In this document: positions 17,111 to 25,961 of the stretch, in pieces
How positions within the stretch are numbered: position 1 is the first letter of the stretch
Layout of the letters: every line of letters starts with the position of its first letter
Origin: Nodularia sphaerocarpa UHCC 0038
Lineage (GTDB): Bacteria; Cyanobacteriota; Cyanobacteriia; Cyanobacteriales; Nostocaceae
Reading direction: 5' to 3'
Assembly (NCBI RefSeq): GCF_022376295.1
Contig: NZ_CP060140.1
Span: forward strand, 4,158,356-4,222,355
Length of the DNA stretch: 64,000 nucleotides
Program-made: the position numbers and the translations under genes
The notes under the pieces: generated by a model
What the model was told of the DNA's origin: nothing
What the model saw: only the letters and a program-made list of their open reading frames with translations
Databases searched by the model: none

Positions 17111-18511
17111 ATGAATGAGAATAAGCTGTTTCGACAGACGCGGTTACGTTTGAGTTTGTGGTATGCGCTGGTGATGGCTGTGATTTTCAGTCTGTGCGAG
17201 TATGGGGTTTATAGGGTGGTTTCTCATACTCAATGGGTAACTTTAAATCGTGAGTTGGAATCTGTGGCGGGAACTCTACATGATAGTATTGAGTTGAAGT
17301 TACAGGAACCTGGGAAGTTGTCACCTGTGATGCGGCAACTTTTACCTAATATTTGTGCAGTTGGTGAAGGTTGTATTCAAGTACAGTCAAGTTCTCAGCG
17401 TCATGTTTTAAGTGCTATTAATCAAAGTAATTATTATGTGCGGTTTTTTGATAATTCTAGACGTTTGATTGCTATTGCTGGTGCTTATCCGAAGGGTTTA
17501 TCTTCTGAGTTTAATCAGGAAAGTTGGCAAACTTTGAAGGACAATCAAGGTGTAATTTATCAACAAATTTCTTTTGTTCTGCACACTCAAGATAATCGCG
17601 ATTGGGGTTATATTCAAGTTGGGCGAAGTCTGGAAGATTTTAATACATATCTGGAAACGATAAAATTAACTTTGGCTTTGGGTTTACCAATAGCTTTGGG
17701 TTTGGTGGGTTTTGCTAGTTGGTGGTTATCAGGTTTGGCTATGCGGCCGATTTATCTTTCATACCAGCAAGTGCAACAATTTACCGCCGACGCAGCGCAC
17801 GAGTTACGCACACCTTTAGCCGCAACACAAGCGACGGTAGAATCTACGCTTTTGATGTCTGAACTCGATGAGACGGAGGCGCGGGAGATTCTCAACACTA
17901 TACAACGTCAAAATCAACGACTCACAACTTTGGTGACAGATTTATTGTTGCTGACTCGTTTAGACCGTCAAGCTGTCCCAACGCAATATAATTTGTGTTG
18001 TTTGAATGATATTATTAATGACTTGATTGAGGAATTTGCGGCATTAGCGATCGCCTCTAATGTAAAATTGATTTCTCAGGTGGCAATGTCTGCATCTCTA
18101 AATGTTCTGGGTAACGAAGACCAACTTTATCGCCTATTTTCTAATTTAATTGTCAATGCCATTCAATACACACCAGCAGGGGGAAAAGTCACTATTGACT
18201 TACACCGCAATGAATATTATGCTGTAATTGAGGTGCAGGATACAGGTATTGGTATTCCTAACTCAGAAACTGCGAGAATTTTTGATCGTTTCTATCGAAT
18301 TAATAGCGATCGCTCTCGTAAAACTGGCGGTTCAGGATTAGGACTAGCGATCGCTCAAGCAATTGTTCATGCACATAAAGGTAGTATAGATGTACACAGT
18401 GAATTAAAAACAGGTAGTAAATTCACTGTAAAACTACCCTTCAAGAATAGCCCCAAAAAAAATTTCCCTCCCTTCATGAAGGGACTTCCAAAAAAACACC
18501 CAACCACCTAA
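17111..18511 (+). CDS. rppB: Sensor histidine kinase (RppB/CopS type)
   Basis: About 466 residues from the ATG at 17111; a frame opening at 17018 overlaps the regulator gene and is less likely. Two membrane helices (near residues 15-40 and 185-205) flank a periplasmic sensor of about 140 residues containing NICAVGEGCIQV. The kinase core has the H-box AADAAHELRTPLAATQA, the N-box NLIVNAIQYTP, the G1 box DTGIGIP and the G2 box GGSGLGLAIAQAI. It should sense periplasmic metal and phosphorylate the adjacent regulator. There are 50 bases between the two genes. The C-terminal tail (FMKGLPKKHPTT) is written by a dispersed repeat. Confidence 0.9.
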   Translation: MNENKLFRQTRLRLSLWYALVMAVIFSLCEYGVYRVVSHTQWVTLNRELESVAGTLHDSIELKLQEPGKLSPVMRQLLPNICAVGEGCIQVQSSSQRHVLSAINQSNYYVRFFDNSRRLIAIAGAYPKGLSSEFNQESWQTLKDNQGVIYQQISFVLHTQDNRDWGYIQVGRSLEDFNTYLETIKLTLALGLPIALGLVGFASWWLSGLAMRPIYLSYQQVQQFTADAAHELRTPLAATQATVESTLLMSELDETEAREILNTIQRQNQRLTTLVTDLLLLTRLDRQAVPTQYNLCCLNDIINDLIEEFAALAIASNVKLISQVAMSASLNVLGNEDQLYRLFSNLIVNAIQYTPAGGKVTIDLHRNEYYAVIEVQDTGIGIPNSETARIFDRFYRINSDRSRKTGGSGLGLAIAQAIVHAHKGSIDVHSELKTGSKFTVKLPFKNSPKKNFPPFMKGLPKKHPTT

Positions 18512-18565
18512 CGCAAAACCTCTCTCCACCTCATTCCTCAGCGTCCTCTGCGCCTCTGTGGTTCG

Positions 18566-20734
18566 TTAATAAATTATACTCCAAGGTTGCCAAATCTGCT
18601 GTTTTACCTCCACCTCACCAGATTTAACCACAGCATCCCAATGAGTAATTTCACCTTTACGCCAAAACTGCAAATCCACACGGGAGTTACCAATTTCTAC
18701 GTGCTGAAGTTCGATTTCCGGTAGCCATTTTGGTAAATGTGGGTCAACGTAAAGCAACCCATTGGGCGCATCGGCTTGTAAACCCAGCATTGCTTGAATT
18801 AACTGAAAAACTGATGCAGCAGCCCAGCCTTGAGGCACGTTGGCTTCAATGTAAGGAACTGGGAAAGCTCCTGGTTCCCGCTTAATTCCCGCAAAAAGTT
18901 CTGGTAAACGATAACTAGCAAAATACTTGGCTGCATCAAAAATACTGTGAGCAACTTCGGCTACTTCTGCCGCAAAACCATAACGTTTAAATCCCATTGC
19001 AATGATGCCGTTATCATGAGGCCAAATTGAACCTAAATGATAGGAATAAGGATTATAAGCTTCATTTTTGGTGCTTAAAGTGCGAACACCCCAACCACTG
19101 CACATATCTGGTTGCATTAGCCGCTTTACCACACGGGCTGCACGTTCAGGGCTAGCGATACCACTCCACAGACAATGACCTGCATTTGAAGTCAGCGATC
19201 GCACTTGTTTCTTCTCTGGATCTAGACAAAAAACATAACAGTCCAAATCTTCACTCCAGAAATGCTCTTCAAAACTTACTTGTAGTTTAGCAGCTTTCGT
19301 GCGTAATTGTCTAGCAAAATTCCCTTCATCCAAAACATCAAACACCTCCGCCATTCGCATCCAAGCATCAAACACATAGCCTTGTAACTCACATAATGCC
19401 TTTGGTGCTTTTACTTGACTTCCATCTGGATAAACAACCGCATCACCAGAATCTTTCCAACCTTGATTTTCAATTCCCCCAGATGATTGGGTTTGATACT
19501 CTTGAAATCCATCACCGTCTAAATCTCCATAATTATCAATCCATTCCAGACAACGCAATGCTATATCTCGATTTTCCTGCAATAATAAATCATCTCCCAA
19601 CCACTTCCAAGTTTCGTGCAAAGTAATCAGAAATAAAGGTGTCGCATCGGCAGTACCGTAGTAAGGAGTATGGGGGACTTTTCCAAAATATGCTAATTCA
19701 CCTTGGCGGAGTTCATGAAGAATTTTACCCGGTTGAGCATCACGCCAATCGTCTAATTCAGTAGCTTGTAATTGTCCTAATTTTTGCAGCGCCCCACGAG
19801 CAAAACCGGGATGAACAATCATATTTTGCAGGCTAATAATCAAACTGTCACGCCCAAACAAAGTTACAAACTTGGGTACACCTGCTGCTGGTAGCCAAAT
19901 ATCAGGTTCAAAATCGTAGTCATATAATCGCAGTGAACCTAAATCTTCAATTGACTGGCGATAAAGTCGCACTACATCCTCATTAGCGCAGACAATACCA
20001 GTTACCGAGTCACGCCATCGACAATGCAGCCTTTCAATTTCCGTATTAATGTTAGTGGGATTTACCATGTCTTGATAACACAAATCAACCGCTTGGCGCA
20101 CGTGCTGATTATCAATTAAATTATATTTACAGCAGGCGTGCCAAGTTTGACTCGGTTCTAATGATATCTCAAAAATAATCCGACCGTTTGCATAGTGAGG
20201 TGGGGATGTAAAATTACAAGGTTGGTAAATCAAACAACGGTAAAAGCTGTCATTTTTATAGCTCGTTTCTAATTTATTTTCTGCTTCTTGCCATCTGGTT
20301 TCAATATGTCCCCGACGCACACATTTCTGTGATTCCACTTCAAAAATATCCGCAAAGTCGGAACCCAAAGCAATTTCTAGATTAAAGTTGGCAGGGTAGG
20401 AAGCATTATTTGTAATGTCCAAATCCTCATGTATTCCCTCTTCTACTGTCCGGCTAATGATTAAGGATAAATCACCTTGATCAACTTTACCTGCTCTAGA
20501 AATGAACTGGGGATTGATCAGATAAATCCTTGCTGCATAATATGTTGTGGTTGCGGAAGTTAAGCGAATCCAGGGTTTACCATCAACGTAACAAGCATAG
20601 TGACTTAAAAATCTGGTATCGTCTGAAAAAAGTCCTAAATTACTATGGGGATTGATTTCTCCCCCCAAGTCAGTGGACATAAAGGTACTACCATGATTAA
20701 TCATCAGAATTGGTGGACCAACAGTTACTCGCAT
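18566..20734 (-). CDS. Amylo-alpha-1,6-glucosidase-like glycogen-debranching enzyme
   Basis: 722 residues. The N-terminal part (to about 210) begins with a glycine-rich FMSTDLGGEI segment followed by LGLFSDDTRFLSHYACYVDG, typical of the GDE_N_bis domain. The rest is an (alpha/alpha)6 barrel with TLFGRDSLIISLQ, GTADATPLFLITLHETW, NQGWKDSGDAV, a YVFDAWMRMAEVF helix and SIWPHDNGIIA. Conserved acids in the GRDS and WKDS segments suit a glycoside hydrolase. In the family this removes branch-point glucose or related sugars, probably cytosolic. Exact substrate cannot be read. It is followed 17 bases upstream by an oxidoreductase gene on the same strand. Confidence 0.85.
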   Translation of the reverse strand: MRVTVGPPILMINHGSTFMSTDLGGEINPHSNLGLFSDDTRFLSHYACYVDGKPWIRLTSATTTYYAARIYLINPQFISRAGKVDQGDLSLIISRTVEEGIHEDLDITNNASYPANFNLEIALGSDFADIFEVESQKCVRRGHIETRWQEAENKLETSYKNDSFYRCLIYQPCNFTSPPHYANGRIIFEISLEPSQTWHACCKYNLIDNQHVRQAVDLCYQDMVNPTNINTEIERLHCRWRDSVTGIVCANEDVVRLYRQSIEDLGSLRLYDYDFEPDIWLPAAGVPKFVTLFGRDSLIISLQNMIVHPGFARGALQKLGQLQATELDDWRDAQPGKILHELRQGELAYFGKVPHTPYYGTADATPLFLITLHETWKWLGDDLLLQENRDIALRCLEWIDNYGDLDGDGFQEYQTQSSGGIENQGWKDSGDAVVYPDGSQVKAPKALCELQGYVFDAWMRMAEVFDVLDEGNFARQLRTKAAKLQVSFEEHFWSEDLDCYVFCLDPEKKQVRSLTSNAGHCLWSGIASPERAARVVKRLMQPDMCSGWGVRTLSTKNEAYNPYSYHLGSIWPHDNGIIAMGFKRYGFAAEVAEVAHSIFDAAKYFASYRLPELFAGIKREPGAFPVPYIEANVPQGWAAASVFQLIQAMLGLQADAPNGLLYVDPHLPKWLPEIELQHVEIGNSRVDLQFWRKGEITHWDAVVKSGEVEVKQQIWQPWSIIY

Positions 20735-20751
20735 AATTGAATATTTACTCC

Positions 20752-21720
20752 TTAATTAGTACCTTCAAAAACTGGAATTACCTGCTTACCAAAAACTTCG
20801 ATAAAATTCTGCTGTTGGCGGTTAACGTTGTGCAGATAAATTTCGTTAAAGCCGAGTTCAATATCTTTCTGCAACCAATCAATATGCTGTTGCGGATCTG
20901 CTGATATGCGGACATATTTATACATATCTTCTGGTTTAACAAATTGAGCGATCGCCTCAAATTGCTTGGGATTGCGGAGGTCTGTTAATATAGAACTTGG
21001 GAAAATATTTGTCCGCCATTGATCATAAGCTCCCTCTAAAGCTGTAGTTTCATCGGCTGCATAGGAAAGCTGTACTTTTAAATACATTGGTTTTCCTTCG
21101 CCACCACCCCGGCGAAATGCTTCTACAACTTCCTTCAAGCTTTCATAAGGGTGAGAAATAGTAATCAGTCCATCCGCCCAACTTCCTAACCATTCCGCAG
21201 TAGCTGGAGTAATTGCTGCGCCAATAATTAAGGGTGCTATTGCTGGTCTGGTATAAAGCTTTGCTTGTTCCACATTTACCAAACCGTAGTGAGTCACACT
21301 TTCACCAGTCCACAGGGAGCGGATCATCTCAGCACATTCTTTGAGCCGCATATTCCGTACAGCTTTCGCCGGCCAAAAATCCCCTGTAATCTGCTCATTT
21401 AAAGCCTGTCCACTACCCAGTGCTAGCCAAAACCGTTCGGGGAACATTTCACTCAAAGTAGCCGCAGCTTGGGCGATAATAGCCGGGTGATAGCGCTGTC
21501 CGGGGGCGCAAACCACACCAAAATTCAACGGTGTAGCCTGCATTGCTGCACCTAGCCAAGACCAAGCATAACCGCTTTCGCCCTGGCGATCGCTCCACGG
21601 ATGAAAATGATCAGAACAAGATATACGACTAAATCCAGCTTGATGCGCTGCTTGGACATATTCTAAAAGAGCGCTGGGCTTAAATTGCTCGTGAGAGGCG
21701 TGATAGCCAAAAAATGCCAT
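20752..21720 (-). CDS. LLM-class flavin-dependent oxidoreductase (TIGR03885-like, non-F420)
   Basis: About 322 residues from the ATG at 21720, preceded by GGAATTAAG; the longer frame starts at a TTG (21753). Luciferase-like barrel: FFGYHASHEQF, then SRISCSDHFHPWSDR, then FGVVCAPGQRYHPAIIAQAAATL and GSGQALNEQITGD. It looks like the group flagged as flavin enzymes that reverted from F420, fitting a cyanobacterium. Substrate unknown. The ORF ends 17 bases before the debranching-enzyme gene, so the two are likely one operon, the oxidoreductase first. Confidence 0.82.
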   Translation of the reverse strand: MAFFGYHASHEQFKPSALLEYVQAAHQAGFSRISCSDHFHPWSDRQGESGYAWSWLGAAMQATPLNFGVVCAPGQRYHPAIIAQAAATLSEMFPERFWLALGSGQALNEQITGDFWPAKAVRNMRLKECAEMIRSLWTGESVTHYGLVNVEQAKLYTRPAIAPLIIGAAITPATAEWLGSWADGLITISHPYESLKEVVEAFRRGGGEGKPMYLKVQLSYAADETTALEGAYDQWRTNIFPSSILTDLRNPKQFEAIAQFVKPEDMYKYVRISADPQQHIDWLQKDIELGFNEIYLHNVNRQQQNFIEVFGKQVIPVFEGTN

Positions 21721-21753
21721 AGACTTAATTCCAATGTCATGTTTAAAGTTCAA

Positions 21754-22143
21754 TCTACAGTAAATTGAAGCAATAGAATCTTGCCAACTTCGTAAATAAT
21801 TGATGCCGCTAATGTCAAACTTAATTCTATCTATCTAATAAGTTAATTCTTCCAAACAAAATAGACAAAATTCAGGATTTTGTAACCGTATTTTGCTCAC
21901 AAAGGGACAGATTAAATAGACCAAAATAAAATTATAAATATTAAAAATTTAAATTTAATTTCTACCTTACTTTTTTACACTTATGGCAATAGTTTTCTTA
22001 CCACCCTCAGAGAGAATTAATCTGAAGTTTCACCACCTAAAAAATCAGCCTAGCAGCCAAGACATACAGCCAAAACTTATACCCTAGAACGATGCGGGCG
22101 TATAAATTCCCCACTCCCCACTCCCGACTCCCACTCCCTTGTC
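21754..22143. other. AT-rich intergenic region with a C-rich heptad repeat
   Basis: Nothing gene-like. At about 22109-22138 is a short tandem of CCCCACT-like heptads, the kind also seen at 53907-53929. Long A/T runs lie at 21920-21990. Confidence 0.45.
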
Positions 22144-22689
22144 TTAACGCCGCAAAAACAACTGAGTTATGTAATAGGTGTTATCAACTCGCCAAACTCC
22201 TACACCCGTTTCTCTAAAAACCGGACGAAGAATATTGTCACGATGTCCCGGACTTTCCATCCAACCATCAACCGCTACTTTTACAGGTTGAGGAACATTC
22301 GTACCTTTGAAGAGATTTTCACCTACGACCCAGTAGATGATACCACCAGCACGTACTCTGTCTTCGAGAGTGCTGCCATCATCGCCAGTGTGACTAAAAA
22401 AGTTATTCTCTGCCATTTGTCGGCTATAATTACGGGCAACCTGTGCTAATTTCTCATTATGCTCTAAGGGCTGGAGTTCTGCATCTTGACGCACCTCGTT
22501 AATGCGTTGTCGAACTGCAATTTCTATTTGGTTAGTTGTTCCAGATTGGGTGGGTTGTGGCGGCTTACTTGATGGAATCTCGACTCTAGGTAACGGTGGT
22601 AAATATTCAACTACCCCTTCACACCCAGTTAAAACCAGCGTCATCGCTGCGCCTACAACCCATAAAATCTGGGATAATTGATTTTTCAT
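22144..22689 (-). CDS. CAP-domain (SCP/PR-1-like) lipoprotein
   Basis: 181 residues. The signal ends in LVLTGC (lipobox). After a Pro/Ser-rich linker, the CAP domain shows INEVRQDAELQPLEHNEKLAQVA, NNFFSHTGDDGSTLEDRV, VGENLFKG and WMESPGHRDNILRP, which are the family's signature segments with His of SHTG and of GHRDN and Glu of VGEN. Such proteins are exported; their activity in bacteria is unsettled. It stands alone; 290 bases separate it from the divergent permease gene. Confidence 0.9.
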   Translation of the reverse strand: MKNQLSQILWVVGAAMTLVLTGCEGVVEYLPPLPRVEIPSSKPPQPTQSGTTNQIEIAVRQRINEVRQDAELQPLEHNEKLAQVARNYSRQMAENNFFSHTGDDGSTLEDRVRAGGIIYWVVGENLFKGTNVPQPVKVAVDGWMESPGHRDNILRPVFRETGVGVWRVDNTYYITQLFLRR

Positions 22690-22981
22690 AATTGATTGCT
22701 CAGGCTTTTAGGTTAATTCGCATAAGTGAGAATAATTTTAGAGAAATTTATCAATAAAAACCGCAATTCATTGCAAAAATAATTAGGAGTTCATAAAGTT
22801 AATCACGCATCTGTCTTTTGAGGTATTTTAGAAGATTTTTTGCCTTTGATTATTGCTGATTAAAGTGTTAAATTGCTTTTAAGTTATTTTTGATCGGTGG
22901 ATATCCTGAGAAAATATATATGATGATTATGAGTGTAGGCGAATTTATATCTATTAAATAGATATCAGAGGAAAGTCAAAT

Positions 22982-24013
22982 ATGAAAATCGGGCAATTGC
23001 TGGGATTTTTTGCGCTAGTTATCTCACTGTATATCCTCTGGGAAATTCGCCAGTTATTGTTACTCTTATTTACAGCCATCGTGCTAGCAACAGCCATCAG
23101 CCAATTAGTGCAGAGATTTCAACGGTCGGGGATGCAGAGAATTTGGGCTGTGTGGCTGAGTGTGCTGATTGTCCTCACTGTGTTAGTTGGTTGTTTCCTG
23201 GTAATTGTGCCACCTTTTATTGCACAGTTTGAGGAATTAGTCAAGTTGTTTCCCATTGGAATAGCTCAGATTCAGCAGGTGATTACTTGGTTAGAAGGTA
23301 CGATTATCGGACCTTATGTCACGAATTTACCAGACATTAATAATTTAATTCAACAACTACAGCCATTAACTGAAAATATCTGGAGACAAGCGATCGCTTT
23401 TTTCTCAACTGGCTTTACTGCGGTATTAGAATTATTATTGGTAATAATTTTAACTTTGATGCTGTTAGTCAATCCCCAACCCTATCGTAAAGTATTTGTC
23501 CGGTGTTTCCCCTCATTTTATCGCCATCGGGTGGAAGAAATTCTCACTTTGTGCGGCGAGGGTCTGGGACACTGGACAGTTGGAGCTTTAATTACAATGG
23601 TATTTATTGGCTTCTTGAGTGGGCTGGGGTTGCTAATTTTACGAGTACCCCTGGTATTAGCTCATGCTGTACTAGCAGGATTACTCAACTTTATTCCCAA
23701 TATTGGTCCGACTTTAAGCGTAATTTTACCAATGACGATCGCCTTTCTCGATGCACCGTGGAAAGCGATCGCAGTTTTAATTCTATACTTAATCATTCAG
23801 AACGTAGAAAGCTACTGGCTAACTCCCACAGTCATGGCCAAACAGGTATCACTGTTACCAGCCTTTACCCTCACAGCCCAACTCTTCTTCGCCAGCTTTT
23901 TCGGTGCTTTGGGATTAGTCATGGCGCTACCCTTAGCAGTAGTTGCAAAAACTTGGATAGAAGAACTCGTCTTTAAAGATATCTTAGATAAGTGGAAACA
24001 AACATCTTCTTAG
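22982..24013 (+). CDS. AI-2E family transporter (PerM/YdiK type)
   Basis: 343 residues with about eight membrane spans. Family features are the N-terminal pair (LGFFALVISLYILWEIRQLLLLLFTAIVLATA), a soluble loop (about 80-140), and the conserved LLNFIPNIGPTLSVILPM with the C-terminal YWLTPTVMAKQVSLLPAFTL. The name comes from TqsA and a role in autoinducer export is not shown for cyanobacteria. GAGGAAAG precedes the ATG. It is followed by a heptad repeat shared with the convergent antiporter gene. Confidence 0.88.
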   Translation: MKIGQLLGFFALVISLYILWEIRQLLLLLFTAIVLATAISQLVQRFQRSGMQRIWAVWLSVLIVLTVLVGCFLVIVPPFIAQFEELVKLFPIGIAQIQQVITWLEGTIIGPYVTNLPDINNLIQQLQPLTENIWRQAIAFFSTGFTAVLELLLVIILTLMLLVNPQPYRKVFVRCFPSFYRHRVEEILTLCGEGLGHWTVGALITMVFIGFLSGLGLLILRVPLVLAHAVLAGLLNFIPNIGPTLSVILPMTIAFLDAPWKAIAVLILYLIIQNVESYWLTPTVMAKQVSLLPAFTLTAQLFFASFFGALGLVMALPLAVVAKTWIEELVFKDILDKWKQTSS

Positions 24014-24062
24014 GGAGTGGGGAATGGGAAATGGGGAGTGAGGAAAAGATGGTGACTTCCCA

Positions 24063-24132
24063 ATGACTAATGACTAATGACTAATGACTAATGACTAATG
24101 ACTAATGACTAATGACTAATGACTAATGACTA
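24063..24132. repeat. Heptanucleotide tandem repeat (ATGACTA)n
   Basis: About ten perfect units of seven bases between two convergent genes. The repeat supplies the last codons (Asp-Ser-His) and the stop codon of the minus-strand antiporter gene. Confidence 0.95.
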
Positions 24133-25688
24133 TCCCCATGCTGCCAAACATCTTCAAGCATAGGGGATAATTCCGTATTTAAGCGACCAGCCTTGACAAA
24201 CTCTGCATAAGTATCGGCTTCAATAGCCAAAAGTTCCTCCCGAAACTGTTCAGTTATAAAGGTGCGTAGATTAGGATACTCAACCTGTAACTTATCAATT
24301 TTCGTTTGCAGATTTTCCATCTCCCCTTTAATCAGCGTCTCTTGATAACGGTAAAACTCAGGGTCAATACCAGGACGGTTATCTTCTTGGAGGTGTTTCA
24401 AAACACGTTCTAAAGCCACATGACGGGTAGCCAGTTCTGAATATCGATCACGCAGAGGTGCGTCACCCAAAAGATTCAGCTTTTGTAACAAAGGTTTAAT
24501 CGTCAATCCCTGAACAAGGAGAGTAAATAAAACAACTCCAAACACCGTAGCAATAATTTTTTCTCGCTCTGGTAATCCTATCGGTACACTTAAAGCTAAG
24601 GCGATAGAAACAGAACCGCGTACCCCACCCCACCATAAAACGGTTTGTTCAGGTAAGGGGATTTGATGTTGCGTAATCACAGCACTCAAATTGCTGAGAA
24701 GATAAATAGCCACAGCCCGCATCAAAATCATGGCTGCTACAGTTATACCAATGATTTGCAGGTTTTCGCCCAAAACAGCAAAGCGAATTTGGTCACCAAT
24801 CAACAAAAAAACAATTGAATTGACAAAATACGCTAAAAAGTCCCAAAATTCTGAAACAATCACCCTAGTTCGGGGATTCATACCCACGCGAGAACCAAAG
24901 TTACCTAAAATTAAACCTGTGGTGACAACTCCAATTACACCCGAACCACCCAACTCTTCAATAATTAAGTAAGTACCGTAAGCCGAAACCAGAGTTAAAG
25001 ACTGTTCCACCATCGGTAAATCAAAGCGCTGGGTCAGATAAGAAATACCAAAGCCTATCAATCCTCCCACAGCTACACCGATACCAACAACTATCCCCAG
25101 TTGTAACAAAATGGGCTGTAAACCCAATTCGGCATTTCCTAAAGATAGGGCTACCATAAAACCAAAAGCCACCACCGCCATGCCATCATTAAATAAGCTT
25201 TCGCCTTCCATCATGGTGGTGAGACTTTTACCCACGCCCAATTCGCGGAATAAAGCAGTCACAGAAACTGGGTCAGTTGCAGATAAACTCGCACCAATCA
25301 GCAAAGCTGTGGTTAAAGATATCCCCGCTAGTTGATTTAGACCAAAAGCGATGCCTGCAATGGAAATTACTACCCCCAAAACTGCATACAGACAAATTGT
25401 CACCAAATTGCGCTTTAACTCCGCCCAGCGCAAATTCCAGGCGGCTTCAAACAACAAAGGGGGTAAAAAGATGAACAAAATTAATTCTGGGGAAAGGGTG
25501 ACAAGGCGGACATCAACAAAGGCCAACCCTAAGCCGACAATCACCAGGAGTAAAGTATATGGTATGTGGCGAAACCAACTAAATATCTGCGGTAACGTCG
25601 CTACTCCTAAAGATACCGAAAGTACTAAAAGAAATTGCTTGAGATTAGTGGTGATAATTTCTTCACCAATTGCCGATTCCATGCTCAT
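24123..25688 (-). CDS. Na+/H+ antiporter, CPA1 family
   Basis: 521 residues. Twelve or so membrane spans up to about residue 400, then a soluble tail. The ion-binding helix has ASLSATDPVSVTALF (Asp in TDP) and the next has MEGESLFNDGMAVVAF (family GESLFNDG). The tail is charged and helical (LERVLKHLQEDNRPG, KIDKLQVEYPNL), likely regulatory. It should exchange Na+ (or K+) for protons at the plasma membrane. A second antiporter gene is divergent from it, 270 bases away. Its final residues are encoded by the adjacent heptad repeat. Confidence 0.9.
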   Translation of the reverse strand: MSMESAIGEEIITTNLKQFLLVLSVSLGVATLPQIFSWFRHIPYTLLLVIVGLGLAFVDVRLVTLSPELILFIFLPPLLFEAAWNLRWAELKRNLVTICLYAVLGVVISIAGIAFGLNQLAGISLTTALLIGASLSATDPVSVTALFRELGVGKSLTTMMEGESLFNDGMAVVAFGFMVALSLGNAELGLQPILLQLGIVVGIGVAVGGLIGFGISYLTQRFDLPMVEQSLTLVSAYGTYLIIEELGGSGVIGVVTTGLILGNFGSRVGMNPRTRVIVSEFWDFLAYFVNSIVFLLIGDQIRFAVLGENLQIIGITVAAMILMRAVAIYLLSNLSAVITQHQIPLPEQTVLWWGGVRGSVSIALALSVPIGLPEREKIIATVFGVVLFTLLVQGLTIKPLLQKLNLLGDAPLRDRYSELATRHVALERVLKHLQEDNRPGIDPEFYRYQETLIKGEMENLQTKIDKLQVEYPNLRTFITEQFREELLAIEADTYAEFVKAGRLNTELSPMLEDVWQHGDSH

Positions 25689-25742
25689 AAGTAAAACTTG
25701 GTATAATTTTGCATTTAACTTTGTCTCATAGAGAATGGGAAG

Positions 25743-25851
25743 TTATAGCAATTTTCAAGTAAATGAAACACACAACGGAAGTTAAAACCCTGTAGAGACG
25801 TTGCATGCAACGTCTCTACACTGTGGTCTAATTAACCGAAAACTGCTGTAA
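25743..25851. mobile_element. MITE-like element, family A
   Basis: About 109 bp with imperfect terminal inverted repeats: left TTATAGCAATTTTC, right GAAAACTGCTGTAA. The centre has a perfect palindrome (GTAGAGACGTTGCATGCAAC followed by GTCTCTAC). No coding capacity. A second copy, split by another insertion, is at 59467-59725. Confidence 0.7.
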
Positions 25852-25961
25852 CTTTATCTGCTAGGGAATGGAAAGTTAGTCAGATGGAGGAAACTGCCTT
25901 TGTGAACCTCAGCCTTCAGTTAAAATTTATCAGCAAACTCAAATAACCTGTCAAAATCTCA

